NCBI RefSeq assembly: GCF_001632365.1
Contig: NW_024468551.1
Span: 2,602 to 66,601, forward strand
Length of the DNA: 64,000 nt
Direction of reading: 5' to 3'
Origin: Laetiporus sulphureus 93-53
Lineage: Eukaryota; Basidiomycota; Agaricomycetes; Polyporales; Laetiporaceae
The notes under the pieces were generated by a model. That model worked only from the letters and a program-made list of their open reading frames with translations, was not told the origin of the DNA and made no database searches. Position numbers and translations under genes: made by a program. Of the stretch, positions 9,184 to 21,970 are shown in pieces. Numbering within the stretch: position 1 is the stretch's first letter; each line of letters opens with the position of its first letter.

Positions 9184-11578
9184 ATGGCCACTCCTCAGAT
9201 CGACCCGCTTGTTGTGGCAACGCGATGGATTGAAAGTCTCAGCGAGGCTGCAGCCAAGGCAGACGTGACGTCCTTCGTGGATCACTTTCTTCCTACGGGT
9301 TGGATGAGAGGTATACAAAACGCTGCTCGAGTCGTCCAGCTGCTTATATGACTACCCCGTTCACAGATCTCTTGTGCTTTTCATGGGATTTCAGATCGCT
9401 TGCTGGGCACGAGAAGCTCGCAGCATATCTCTCTGAGCGTGTCGGAGATCAGGATCAGACAAGGCTTGCTCGCGCAGGGCTGCATAACATCCGTGTCCAG
9501 ACTACGTCCACCCTGGGCCCTCCCACGTTCTTCCCCATACCGTCGAACCCCGACGCTCGAGGAATTCAAGGCACCTTTGAGTTCTCTCTCACATCACCCG
9601 CGGCCGTAGGAAGAGGCTTCCTCCGCCTCGTTCCGGATCCGAATGGGCAGTGGAAGGCGTTTGCCATATTCATGAACCTTGAAGACCTCAAGGGCCACGA
9701 GGAACCGCGCGGTCGACCTCTTGGGTTGTATCCGAACCACGCGACCTGGGAGGAGGTCTACGCGCAGAAGGTAGTTGAAGTTGAGCAAGATCCTACTGTA
9801 GTAATAGGTACGTCAAGATGCACGCTTTACTTGCCGTATTTTTCTAACACCTGCATTAGTCGGTGGCGGTCAGACCGGCCTGATGTGTGCAGCACGGCTT
9901 GGTAGACTGGGCATTCGTGCACTGGTAGTGGAGAAGTCTGGGCGTGTCGGCGACGTATGGAGAAAACGGTACTGTCTCATCACCAACCAGATGCATCACC
10001 CGATCTAACGACATGGCAGCTATCCCAATTTGACATTGCACACCAGTGCGCATCACTGCTCTGGTGAGTCTGAATATCATGTTATATGATCTTCGGTGTA
10101 ACGCTTCTCGATTTACAGTTCTATATCAACCATGGCCGTAAGTCACCTCGTTCTGGAGTGGAACACTGGAACTCAGATACGAACTTGCTTTGTAGAAAGA
10201 CATTTCCGAAATACGTTCCGAAGGAAAAGGTCGCCGACTTCATTGAGGCCTATGCAATCGGCCAGGAGGTCGTGATATGGACGTTGAGCACCGTGCTACC
10301 AATCCCTACGTATGATGCTGCCACCGGACGATGGAGCATCACTATTGATCGGCAGGGAGAGAAAGTGTCGCTGAAGCCGAAACACGTCATCATGGCTACT
10401 GGCACGGGGAAGCCGTACACTCCTGCGTTCAAAGACGTGGACAAATTTAAGGGAGTGCTCTACCACTCAGATCAACATCGTGGCGCGGCACCTTACCGCG
10501 GAAAGCGTGTCGTCGTCGTTGGTTCTGTGTGTCGCCTTCTCGTTCCATACTCTTTCATCTCTGTTGACTTCTTTTTGATGTCCAGTGCAACGCCGGGCAT
10601 GATCTTTGCATTGATTTCTTCGCTAAAGGCGCTGAGAGCGTACGCTTCCCAGTCGTCTTCCGTGGTCCCGAGTTTGACGGACTGCCATACGTTTAGGTCA
10701 CGATGGTGCAGCGCAGTCCGACGTGCGTTATGGCAGCCAGTACCGCGGATAGAATCATCTTTGATGTCATTTTCAATGAGAAATTCGCGATAGAGGACGC
10801 TGATTTTAGCAACCATTCGATGCCTCACGCCCTCGCGTTGAAGTTGGCCGCAGCCGGCGGGACTCAAAGGGTGAAAGCGCTGGACAAGGGGATGCTCGAT
10901 GGACTAGCCAAGGCCGGCTTCAAGCTGACGTGGGAACTGACTCCTGGCGGCGGCGAGGTCGGCCTGCAAGGCTTTTTCTTCGAGCGGACTGCGTCCGGAA
11001 CCAGTGAGTCCCATGCCATCATCGGCTTTCCTAAGCTGATATACCATGACAGTGCTGGACCAGGGTTGCGCTCAGTTGATCATCGACGGCAAAGTGAAGG
11101 TGTGTCCACATGCGACTACGCCTCAGAGCACCACTGAGCCTGCGGGACAGGTCAAGAATGGAGAAATCGCTCGCTTCGAGGAGGATGGCGTGGTCTTCAA
11201 CGACGGAACGAAGACTCTAGCTGACGTAGTGGTTCTTGGGTGCGAGACTTCGCTGGCGGATGAAGTATGTGGACTGACAACGCTATATAGGACGGGTTAT
11301 CTCCCTGTAATCAACAACATCGTTGAGATATTCGGGCCATCGATCACCGACAAGATCGGTTCCAAGATTTGGGGATTGGATGAGGAGGGCGAGCTGAATC
11401 GGTGCTTCAGGCCATCCGGACAGCAAGGGCTGTGGGTTGCGATGGGTTCCTTCCAACACGGTCGATTCTTCAGTAAACATCTGGTAACCTTAAACTTTCC
11501 ATTGATGTTTGTTCATGCTGAAAATTCTTCGTGCTGTAGGCTCTGCAAATCCTGGCGGAAGAGTTGCAACTGAAATAA
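9184..11578 (+). CDS. FAD/NADPH-dependent flavin monooxygenase, 12 exons, 599 aa, intact
   Basis: Exons: 9184-9310, 9367-9807, 9860-9968, 10020-10063, 10119-10137, 10196-10526, 10586-10639, 10697-11003, 11053-11099, 11151-11239, 11291-11483, 11540-11578. The total is 1800 nt, in frame, with GT-AG introns throughout. An SnoaL-like N-terminal region (to ~residue 185) precedes the FAD-binding motif VGGGQTGLMCAARLG and the flavin-contact motif VVEKSGRVGDVWRKRYPNL. FPKYVPKEKVADFIEAYA, MATGTGKP and the NADPH-site motif VVVGSCNAGHD follow; the C-terminal part has GFKLTWELTPGGGEVGL, GTGY, and FQHGRFFSKH. Enzymes of this group insert one oxygen from O2 at a nucleophilic heteroatom or beside a carbonyl (N-hydroxylation or Baeyer-Villiger type). 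The substrate is unknown. Its neighbours are hydrolases, so a tailoring or detoxification role is possible. Confidence 0.92.
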
Positions 11579-13792
11579 TTCTGGTCCGCATCTCAGTCTT
11601 TTGTAATGATCATTGAGGCCTTCTCACCTTTACTCTCCAATGGAACGCAAACTGGGCGACAATTTCTTCGTGTCCTGGCATATAGTCAATGGCATAGTCG
11701 TCAAATGCGCAAACTATTCGAGATCACGCAACGCTGTGATGTGAACGGCCATATCCAACCACTATAAGAATGCTTCGCTATAGAGAAGCTTGTAGTTGAA
11801 CCAAAGAGGCATATAAAGTTGAGGGTCGTTGCCAGAGCAGGCACAGTACAAACCCGGAAACGAATCATGGCAGCAGCTTTAGCTACGAGTTGCTCGCCTG
11901 CTTCCAAGGTAGCGAGAAGCTCTGCGTCGGGCACAATGTCGGATAACTTGAATGGGTGCACGCGTAAAGGTCTGCTATACATTCTGAAGTGCAGACTACT
12001 TGACGGTGTGTTGTGTACAGCAGCCTTTTTATTCATGACCTCTGTATGCTTCCGCGAAATTGGTCAACATGCTAGATCTAGTACCGATCGTAACTGACGC
12101 AGTGTCACACTGCGCACTACGCGTGACGCAGCTCGGTCGTGCAAATGTCACAGGTCACTTAACGGCGTCTATTGAACGCGATCCTGCGATCCTAACTTGT
12201 GTCGTCTATTTTGAAATCCTGCCGTACGTTCAAATCGTATCATGCCGCTAGCGTTCAGAGCGGTCGAACATTGCCGTAACCGAGTTTTGTCACTGGACGA
12301 TAGCAAGGAATTCTTGCGAATGCTTATTCACCAAGGCGTTGTCGACAATTATTACTGGGGCTATAGTCGAATCTATCTGGTCACGCTGGTGCTTTACGCA
12401 GATTCTTTTTTCTCACACTCTTCATGTCCCTTCAATTGATCGTAAGTCCTTATCAGAGCGGCGGCAATCCTTAACTGGGAGGTCGAGCGGAACAGGTGAG
12501 CGATCACATTCTGTGCCTTCTGAACAGATCTTTCAACATAATTGGTTCAGAGGTTCCTCTTCATCAAAGTACCATGCGTGTACCGCGAATGAACTATGCT
12601 GGTTGAGCATGACCGCCGAAGCGACTAAGATTACCAATGAAACCATCAGACTTCCATCACCGAACTGAGTTCTGCAAGCTCTTCTGGCCGTAACTTCGGG
12701 TTCTACGGTACTAGGCCGAGCCAAATAACCCCTGTAGCAGATCATCTTCTCCCGCTTTCCCACTGCTAGCATGTTGGGACGTGCGGGGATGATTGCCTCC
12801 TTCTACGACGGTGAGGTGTTTCGTACTCTGGAACAAGATCGTTAGGAGATGTTTAGAGTGACATGCATCCACTAGAGACCTTATGCAGCGGTCGTGGTAT
12901 CTCTCACATCACATGTTCACTCACGAAGAGAAATGCCATATGGATCGTGTTCTGTTACCAAATTGACGTCGGGCTGTTAACGCATCTCCACGGAAAACCC
13001 TCGAATCTCCGGGTGCCATTCTACGAAGAGAACCAGTACTTCAATATCTTGTCTGCTTTCGCAATTGTATCCATCAGCGCCTCTTGCTATTGCTGAAGCG
13101 GCGGCTGACACATTCTATTTCAGGTCCATCGATGTTCTGATTTAAGAGAATACTCATCGGTCACGCCCGTGTGAAGGGAGAAACGAGCCGTACTTTCAAT
13201 GACTGGTAAGGACAATCACGAGAAACGTAGAGCGTAGTTTCGGTCAACAACTGAAAAAAATCAGTGCTGGCGGATACAGATTTCTCATCTCTCGCTAGCT
13301 TGGAATATTATCCCCTCAAGTACTACTACGTGGATGATAGTGAGAGCTTTAACAACAGTGCCGTAGGAGCGGATGAAGGCGCAGTCTCACAGTTACGATA
13401 TGCGCTAGAGGATCGCTTCAGGTCGTCGATGCCCGGTTCCGAAACACACCGCGCAAGTGGACTTCATCGACACCTCTCCGTCTCGTCAAGTTTATTTTTC
13501 CCTATCTTCTTCTCTTTAAACGTTTGGAGTGCAGACTCTACACATCAGCGAGAGAAGAAGGCTCTGGTTCGCAGCGGAAGCCCAGAGAAACACGAAACCG
13601 TGGTTTACCGAGAGAATGGGCACTGAATTTGTTTATTTGATCTACTCCGCATCAAGGAGAGACCGCTACACAGCACTTCGGAATCGGAATAGCTTTCAAG
13701 CTCCTACCATAGACTTCGGCGTTGATGTTCTGTCCCACTGTCGACACCACTGTTATCTCAGGCCTTGTCGTCGACGCTCTCGACATATTGTC
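11579..13792. other. 2.2-kb gene-poor stretch
   Basis: Only short frames; a hydrophobic minus-strand segment near 12.56-12.66 kb (MVSLVILVASAVML) could be the relic of a membrane protein, but I could not extend it. No gene is called. Confidence 0.45.
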
Positions 13793-14790
13793 ATGGCCAC
13801 TACTCCGATTGTCAAGATCGTGCAGTCCAGCGATGGCACATCCATCTATGCTGAGGCTGTCGGAAATGCCCAGAAGCCATGCATCATCTTTGTGCACGGC
13901 TTGAACCTCTCTGCAGCTGCATTTGACAGCCTCTTCAAGGAAAGCCGTTTGCTTGATATTTTCTATCTGGAAAGTCCTGTTTCTGCTGGCTGAAATACTC
14001 ATACATCGTCGTTGACCGCCTGACATGACAGGTTCGGTACGATATGCGCGGCCACGGTAGAAGCGGCATGCCTTCCAATCCAGAGAGCTACATCTCGTCG
14101 CTCTTCGCAGACGACTACGCTGCTATTATTCGTGCATTCAATATCAAGAATGTTGTACACGTTGGGTGGTTCGTCATCATGCGCACGGCTCACATATGTG
14201 GAACTAACCTGTCGCTCATATTTGCAGGAGCTATGGATGTGAGTGACCCTGTGCAGCGACGGCGAAGTATCTGACGAGCTACTTTAGGCACCGTAGCCGC
14301 TGACGTCTGCGCCCATCTTGAGCCGAACCCCATCGTGGGCATCATCTACATGGCTGCGCTGCCGTACGTTGGAACTATCATGCAGCGAGTCGGAACTCCG
14401 ACTGTCCTCGGATTCCTTCCGGGGCTCATGAACACCACCGATGTCGCTCTGAATGGACGCACAAAAGTTGCATTCATAGACTCCCTCTTCACGTATCCAG
14501 ACAAAGCCGACTGCAACGTCAAGACGTCCTGGATCGGACAAGCGACCCTCCAGCCTCCGGATGTCGCCAACTCTATCCTCACTCGTGAACAAGATCCCAC
14601 TAAGCTGTTCGAAGCCGGGCGGGATGGTCTGCCGATGCTCATTTTGAACGGAACTGCCGATAAACAGGTCTTCGGTGACGTCGTCGTGCAGGAGATGAGT
14701 CCGTACTTCAAGGACCTTGAGGTCCATATGGTCGAGAATGGGGCCATGCACTCTATTATGAGTTTCATGATGAGGTCATCAATGCCTTGA
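13793..14790 (+). CDS. alpha/beta hydrolase, 4 exons, 278 aa, altered C-terminus
   Basis: Exons 13793-13978, 14032-14168, 14228-14238 (11 nt), 14288-14790; the frame is continuous to TGA 14788-14790. The fold signature is clear: FVHGLN near residue 40 for the oxyanion loop, YDMRGHGRSG, nucleophile elbow GWSYG created across the 11-nt exon, acid in LNGTADKQV, and a candidate catalytic His in ENGAMHS. After that His the annotated frame ends SFMMRSSMP. The next frame instead reads YEFHDEVINALIKFAHRV, the usual family ending (FYEF...F...), so about one base was lost near 14756 and the last ~20 residues are replaced. The catalytic residues remain. Substrate unknown. Confidence 0.8.
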
Positions 14791-16284
14791 TAAAGTTTGC
14801 ACACCGTGTCACGGTAGGCATCATCCATGCTTTTTGTGAGACGATACTCAGACATACGGTTGAAGATGAACAATTAACAGATGGCCTCTCCGTGTTAGCT
14901 CCTGCTTCAGTATAATTTGGGATCGAATCTTGATTATCCGGGCACTGTATTGCTGTCTTGAAGGCTATCAGATAGGCAAAATCGGTGCATCATGAGAAGT
15001 CAGACAATATGAAATATCTTGTCTAGAATTGTTTTCTTCATCATAATCAGATTGGTGTGCTTCCCCTGTCGCGGTATTCTGGAACATGGGAGTCCGACAG
15101 AGTGGTAACGCGTGGTTATTGTGACGTCCCGTAAGAAGGCGATCCGACAGTAACTCACGAAGTGCGTTGTCATACTCGAATAACTCATAGCGCATGCCGT
15201 CCGTTTTCGAATACTGGGGGGAGGGGACGATCGCAACGTCCATGAAGCATAGTCATAGGACACATATATTATTGTTTTCGAGCTGTGTCAATGTCCTGCG
15301 CGATATTTTCAACATGGCACAACGATTCTATGCCTGATAATTGCGAATCAGCATTCTTTGCATCTCTCCATGATCCCACGCCTGCGTATCTCTGTGATTT
15401 AGGATCAAATGCAATCTGTCGGCGGAGCACTTGGCCTCTCTTTTTTTCGAGCAGACTTAAGATCAACACGGGATTGCAAATGAGGCTTAGCATAGATGGC
15501 ATGGCCAGAGTCGCTGCAGCGATGTACTTCGGCGGAACTTGATGAACGTCTCCCACAACCGAAAATTGATATCGGAATACGCGGCAGACAGTTCTTGTCG
15601 TCATAGCACTCAACGAGTACGGCGAGCAGTCGAACGACGTAGCTAACGATAGCGCCCATCTTCAAAAATTGTGGCGCTATCTAGCAGGCGGGCCTAAGGT
15701 GATGTGCTGCATACTCGCTATAGCGCTGTGACGCCTCTTACTGCCCCAGCACGCTAGTCGACTTATCGAGTTCCGTCGTATAATGCGGCATAGTGATGAA
15801 TTGACTTCGAATCGATGAGATGTTTCTGTGTGTGTTCACGTACCTAATGTGCAATCGAGACCTTGCGCACCCTCTCGGATGGCAGGCCGAAAATCTGTCT
15901 GTCCTCGGTTATACTTAGAAGGATGCGGAGGAGTTCATTTGTCGTGGATACGCAACACGTATACTATGATGGCAAAGTAAGAATGTATTCACGCTGTTGA
16001 CTCGGAGCTCTGGTCGAGAATCATTGGGGAGGTTACATGACTTACACTGCCATACTGTCAGAAGAGAAGGTTCGACTAACAAGGAAAAAGCGCTGAATGT
16101 AACACCGATGTCTCGGCACGCCAGTTCTTCCTGGAGCCAGTTTCGCAACTGCGCTCATCACCAATCACTCCTTCATCGCATTGAGTATGAGCCGGATGGA
16201 AGACGACGTAAACCTAGATGCGACCTTCGGGACCTGCGAATCCCAGAATGAATTAACTCAGAGCAATATGTTTTATGGTCAAGA
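14791..16284. other. 1.5-kb stretch without a supportable gene
   Basis: Short overlapping frames on both strands, mainly at 15.27-15.66 kb on the minus strand, with no motif or consistent splice sites. Confidence 0.45.
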
Positions 16285-16737
16285 TCAAACGCACCGGATC
16301 GTCAAATATTGTCTGCTTTTGGCGCAAGCTAACCCATTGCGCTCTATCATTGATGGAGGGGAGGGCATTAAACGGACCTTCCTTCGTCGCTGGACTGACG
16401 GGTACCAGTACGATTTATCAGTGAAACGGGTGGGCAGGGCGGCCGAGTCTCCAAAGGTCGTGAGATAGGTCACTACGACACTCGTGGTCCCTTCAATGAG
16501 AACGACACAGAGGCGCTTTACATGTTTGCCTTGCAAGACACTGTAAATGCATATGTGAGTAAGCCTGCAGTGAGATGGAGTGAGAGGTAGAACATGTCAT
16601 ATAGATACTCACGCCTTCGTTGTGGCTGAGGTGGCCGCTGGGTTCGCCAAGTCCGCTTTATTGACAGTGGCTTTCACCCAGATCATATCGCCGACCCGGA
16701 GGTCTTTGAGAGCCGTAGTAACTTTGGTTTCCGTCAT
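16285..16737 (-). CDS. small two-exon protein, PemK/MazF-like beta-barrel candidate, 126 aa
   Basis: Exons 16737-16613 and 16540-16285 (donor GTGAGT, acceptor TACAG) join in frame. The protein starts MTETKVTTALKDLRVGDMIW, continues with VKATVNKAD, then after a linker has KRLCVVLIEGTTSVVVTYLT and FGDSAALP, ending in a basic tail. The GD-hydrophobic-V opening and later strand pair resemble the GDIVxV...RPAVVL...VxVxPLT pattern of PemK/MazF-fold proteins; Agaricomycetes carry many small genes of this general type with no known role. The neighbouring kinase (17443-19512, same strand, 0.7 kb upstream) has a similar segment in its C-terminal part. The fold call is inference; function unknown. Confidence 0.6.
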
Positions 16738-17442
16738 CTTGCAAATGATCTGGTGCTGCTCAACGCTGAGTACCACGGCGGGTATATATAATATTTGCTG
16801 AGCGCTAGGCCATTCCATTCGTACGGAGTACCGTCACTGAACATTTCTTCGCAGATATCCGAAAAAAGATAGTCGTCTGATGGAAAACTGATGAATGGAA
16901 ACAACAAAAACCTCGAATTAGTCTGTGACATACGAAGCATGTCCACATGCTGGGAGCCTTGTGAAAGCGGGGTGACATTCGTCCGTCGTAGGAGTGCACC
17001 AATGAGCTGTAAATCGCTCCATGATTCGTCTACATCAGTGTTAGTGTGAAAAGTTTGAAAGTTGTTATTGGGGTTTTAGCTTGCCGCCTCTTTCATACAA
17101 TAGCATATGTGTCGGCTCAGCAATGGAACGCACGTTGATAAAAGGCACGCAGATCGTTACTTAGCTTACAACAACCTAGCCGACTGTCCGAACGATTATG
17201 GGTCGTGGAACCGTGAGCGGGTCTTCTTGAAAGCTGTTTTTCTACGGTACTACTGTGTTCATTTTATGTCACCTCAATGTGTATCTGGAATATAGTAACA
17301 TCAGTGACGAGGAAGCGCACCGAATACACGTCTGAAGCATCAGTAATATTGATGATAAGCTAAGATGTCCGACACAAGCAGCCTATCATCAGCTCAATCA
17401 GTCGTCATCCGCGTTCCATCCCAATCATGAAGACCATCCATT
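16738..17442. other. spacer between the small gene and the kinase
   Basis: Minus-strand frames at 16.8-17.0 kb (DDYLFSDICEEMFSDGTPYE) look somewhat protein-like and might be an extra upstream exon of the small gene, but I found no convincing junction. Confidence 0.4.
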
Positions 17443-19512
17443 TCAAATTTTGATGATCTCATCGATGCGCTGAATCTGCGCATCCAACATCTCTGTTTCC
17501 CCCGATGATAACGTCAGGGAGACATCGCGCTCACCCTGCAGCTCCCAGTCTGCGATATCGTAGCCGTAGTAACTGTCAGACAACTCCTCAACGGATCCTC
17601 CATCTTGTCCCTTAACAAGGGCCTCTGGAGTCCCGGTCCATGGCCATCCGTCCTCTAAAGCTTGACGTCTGCCAATTTTGGTGAGCTCATCGAACCACCC
17701 GCGCGTTCCAGACCACTCTTCGCGCGCTTTTTCGATGCTGTCGGACCGTAGGGGCGTGATACGTGCGAATACGGGGAATGTGCCGCGCTTCTCCATGCTA
17801 TCGTACGCTCTCGTGTCCTCTTCGTTCGGCATCTTGACCTGGTCTGCGGCGGTGAATGTATCTTCCAGGAGCTTGACCACATCGGGATCAACTTGATAAA
17901 ATGCAGGAACAGGCTGGATAGAACTAGTCAGAAAGCTTCGGAGAATTACATCTCCTCCATACCTGATCATCAACAGCAATGAAGGTATTCAACTTGGCAA
18001 AGGCATAGCAGTATGTATACGGAATAGGCCAAGCTGGGCGAGTGCGAATTTTGGCAGATTCACTTGTTTCTGGTGGGTCCACATCCCGTGCGATGCGCAC
18101 TGATGGCATGGTGCTTGGAGGTTGACCGCATGTGAGAGGTGCCACTTTTACATAGCGTCGGCGTTCATCGGTGTTAAAATGACTCTTGATTACGACAGCG
18201 GGCCTCGGCGGAAATAGCCACTTGTCTCGAAAAAGGGATGGATCGTACCAGACGTTCGAATCGTTCAGCTTCGGGATGCCTTGAAGTGTGAGACCAGCTA
18301 GAACCTCGACGTATATCAGCTGACCAGGGGTCAGAATCGGACCTTGACTGTCGGTCCTCTGATGAGAAGTCGAGTTTCTGTCAGCAGAAACTGATACAGA
18401 GTTCAGCAATGATCGATTGCACAAAATTGAACATACCAGGCGAAGATGAAGACCAAACGAGCATTTCATCGTCCTCGAATGCAGAGCGGCGGTACAGATC
18501 CGTAAACATGCGTGAAAAATGAGAGTAGTCTGGCTCGTCCCCGAAACTCAGAGAACGGGCATAGTCGAGGAACTCGGCAAACTCTGACGGGTATCCTTTT
18601 GCTAATTTAATCCCAGTCCAAATCTTCTTCTGTTCACGGGCCTGCAACATGTTAGCGATGGCGGTGCCTTGATAACGAAGGGCCTTTCGCCAAGGTAGAT
18701 CGCCTCTCAAGAGAAAGAATAAAGTATATGCAAGTGATTCGAGGTCATCACGACGGGAAAGATCTGGGAAACACACAATTGAGAAATGAGGAACGCATTT
18801 GCCACACAACACTTACCTATTCCATAATGTGCATTGAGACTGGCCCAGGTAAGTGTACCCACGATGCTTTTTCGCTCAACGATTGGGTCATACTGAGATG
18901 GAATGCCCGTCTTGTAACGACGAGCTATACCGAAGTCAATCAGTCGCACACCATTGGGGTCTTGCACAGAGAGGAGAATGTTCTCAGGCTTGATGTCTCG
19001 ATGTATGATCCCATGCGAGTGTATATGTTCCAAGGCTGAAAGCTACGGAAATCTCATCATTTAGAGATAACACGTATGCTGAGAAATGAAATGTCCTACC
19101 ATCTGATTAGCAATAAGTAAAACTGTCTTCAGTGGTGCACCACTGGAGTGCTGCATCAGGTCCATCACACTGGGGCCAAGCCGCTCCATCGCAAGGTATT
19201 CGAAATGTTCGAACCGACCATAGGCATACACTGCCGGAATCGCTGGATGGCCTTGCAAAAGCTGCAATACCCGACTTTCATGCTGAAGCATCGTACGTTT
19301 GCGGTGTAGAGAAACGCGTGATTTCTTCACTGCCACGCTATCCGAGACATTCTCTCCTTCTTTCGTGGCGTTGTACACCATGCCCTGCAGGACATCAGAG
19401 TAATTGATTCAATTTAATCCTTGCACGCGAATTCACTCACATAGGAGCCATATCCTAAAACCGAGCCAAGTTTGAAGACTAGCCGCGTAGGCGACGATTG
19501 AAGAGAAGACAT
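17443..19512 (-). CDS. CK1-like Ser/Thr protein kinase with C-terminal PemK-like extension, ~602 aa
   Basis: Exons 19512-19441, 19384-19100, 19042-18817, 18763-18437, 18390-17963, 17913-17443 join in one frame. Kinase motifs run in order: glycine loop [10 protein letters not shown] across the first intron, catalytic lysine [27 protein letters not shown] in place of DFG, and a CK1-type [19 protein letters not shown]. All residues needed for phosphotransfer are present. After residue ~315 a second part begins with [17 protein letters not shown], then [10 protein letters not shown] and YVKVAPLT, a pattern like PemK/MazF-fold barrels and like the small gene downstream. An acidic helical tail ends the protein. 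An earlier in-frame ATG at 19632 would add 40 residues, but 19512 fits the usual short N-terminus. Confidence 0.85.
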
Positions 19513-21317
19513 GAGCGCAGTGGGGCAGAACATGCAGCTCTTCAGCCATATTGTATGATTCAGATGCGGAGATTGCCGAGAATAATGATCGTATGCGCTC
19601 TCTTTTATCAGTTGATATCCGGCCGCTACCATACTTAAATGTACCTCACACCTCCAACAAAGCCATTTTAAAAAACACCCGACGTATGTAGGATGAAGAC
19701 ATCATGGAAAAGCGTAGGAGTTCATCACTGCGATCAACGACGCAATAGCATCAGGCACCCGATCGCCCGACTCGGTCACTCCATTGCGCGACAAAGCCAT
19801 TTAGCACAGGGTTTGGCCTGTGCACAAAGAATATTCAGATTTATCGATCTGTCCGCATTTTCTTGCGGAACGAGGGGACTGAGCACGGGCGACGGGAGAG
19901 AATGGGGCTGCTTCTGACAAACTAGCAAGCCATCTTTGAGCGTCGTCAACGAGGTGAGCACCACGATAACTACTTTCATAGTTAGTAACACAGCCTCACC
20001 CTAATTATCACTGCGAGAGAGAAATGTTACATCAATTCAAAATTCTTCGACTATCGACGTTTCATAGACAAGACCTACTCTCTCCGCACCCATACTCAAA
20101 CTCTTCGCCGTGTTGCGATATCTCCTGACAGAAAGGTTGTTTCTGATATGGGACTTGACATGTGCGATCTCACGATGTGCTTTCCCATCATGTTTCATCT
20201 TCGGAAGAAGGTATCGGCTTTTACATCGCCGCTCTAAGTGCATCCGAGACGCCGCATGAGGAACCCGACTCGGATGAAGCCAAAGGAAAAAGAAACACGT
20301 CTTATCTTGCGAGAGCGCTTCTGGCCCAATTGCATGAGACATACTCCGCAGCATCGCAAGTCGTTGATCTCTCTCGCCAGACCCCTCATTATGAATGCAC
20401 CCTGCTTGCGTATCACGAAACACCCGCTGATCTCCTGCCCCATCCCTACATACGCGTCTCCAAGCTGTCTTGTTATCAGCGTTACCTCTCACTTGAGGCG
20501 TATCATCAAACCTTGCCATGGGAAGTACGATGAGCTCAAGGGAACACATGAAACGCCCTTTCCGAGTTGGATTAGGCGGAAAGACTTGTCCCAGAAGGCG
20601 AGCGCTCAGATTGGACCGCTCATGGTGAAGAAGTTGATAGAAAGGGTGCACCATTTTCGCAGAAGCACAGGAAACTCGACAGCACGGGATTATCGGACAG
20701 TTTCAGGGCTTCTTCACGCTTCACTTGTAGACCCGGAGATTCAGATCAGTGGAATGGGTTTGAGCCTGCGGCATGGCTCACCATCGCAAATATGCAACGT
20801 GGTCATCAGCTATAAAGCAACTTTCTTTTTACACTGAGATTGGTGAGTTGATGTCCACTTATCAAGTTTATGCGTCTTCTAGAATATGAAAAGGCCTTAC
20901 AACGATGAAAATTATTGCAATTGATCAGCATGAGAGCATTTGCAAGTCGTTGCTCTCACGCACCCATTGACACCCACAACGAAAGACGGCTTTATTGTAT
21001 AAGGGGCCTGAATGGACTTTCCGATGTTTCCAGATGCCGATATCGGAGCGCTAGAACCTAATGTCACTGAATAAGGCGTCTTAGCGACTTCTCGAAGGTC
21101 TGTTGAGTGATGCTTCCAAGAAGGTTCCTCCTTGAGACCGGCGGAAGAAACAATATCAGATGAATCACAACGCATTCGTTTTAGGGAACGCAACTCCGCT
21201 TGGGTATGGCACTCGCTACAACTACTTTACCGATGACGTTGTGGCTCTCATCTCTCTTAAGAAAGCTGCCGGACGCTTCTTCTGTTATTTTTACGAATGG
21301 TACCGGCAACAATCAAC
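19513..21317. other. 1.8-kb stretch with overlapping open frames, no assigned gene
   Basis: 20.04-20.84 kb is open on both strands (205 codons minus, 199 and 123 codons plus). The plus frame at 20162-20533 has an acidic, plausible composition (SASETPHEEPDSDEAKG), but no family or splice pattern is recognised. Confidence 0.4.
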
Positions 21318-21701
21318 ATGTCTGAGATTACCGGCGTCATTCCTTTCATCTACGGCGGCGAGACCTACAACACCTGGTACAAGGTCACTGGAGACCTGAA
21401 ATCGGGCGTTCGCCCTCTCATCCCTGGGGTGGCATGCTGGCCATTCACTATGCCATACATCATCGCCCCAGTGGCATGAAGCATCTGATCATAGGAAATG
21501 CGAGCGCATCTATGGAGCTGTGGATGAAGGGTACAAATGCGCTGCTTGAACGGCTGCCGGAGGATCTTAGGGAGACGTTGAGGCGGCACGAGAGGGAGGG
21601 TACGACGGATAGCAAGGAGTGTCAGGACGGCATGCAGGTCTTCTATCAGAAGCACGTCTTGCGATGAATCCGTGGCCCGGGCTGCTGCTGGAATCGTTCG
21701 C
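21318..21701 (+). pseudogene. internally deleted copy of the 5702 proline-iminopeptidase-like gene
   Basis: Starts MSEITGVIPFIYGGETYN, near-identical to the gene at 5702, but jumps from RPLI directly to the GG that follows the nucleophile serine. About 225 bp is lost, including the HGGPG loop and the GHSW elbow. The following ~75 codons (MKHLIIGNASASMELW...GMQVFYQKHV) match the parent in the correct frame. A second small deletion after KHV introduces TGA, and similarity ends near 21701. It cannot be catalytic. It serves as an outgroup showing where the 5702 copy lost a base. Confidence 0.9.
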
Positions 21702-21970
21702 AGTTTTATTCTGCCTCGTGATAGAAACGCCACTAGTTCGATCTATAGATTGCGAATGTGCCACACGCCACAGCTAGCGCGAACGATCAATCGATCACAA
21801 ACAAGTGCGATCGGATGTGAAGATGCCTGTTTAGGAAGCTGAAGGACGGCGGCGTCCCCCTATAAGAAGTTTCCTGCCGATATCACTTCTCTCCTACGGG
21901 GAACGGGATCGAAAGGGCTAGTGAAAGAGTGGGAGTTCCTACGGGGGGCCAGAATAGCTGGCTTGATTCA

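Noticed and set aside
18248..18262. GTTCGAATC-like sequence as a tRNA B box
   Set aside because: No matching A box, acceptor stem or anticodon arm around it; it is coding sequence of the kinase.
20037..20837. Frames of 199-205 codons on opposite strands
   Set aside because: No recognised family, the long minus frame starts at GTG, and both strands are open at once, so I could not choose a coding strand.
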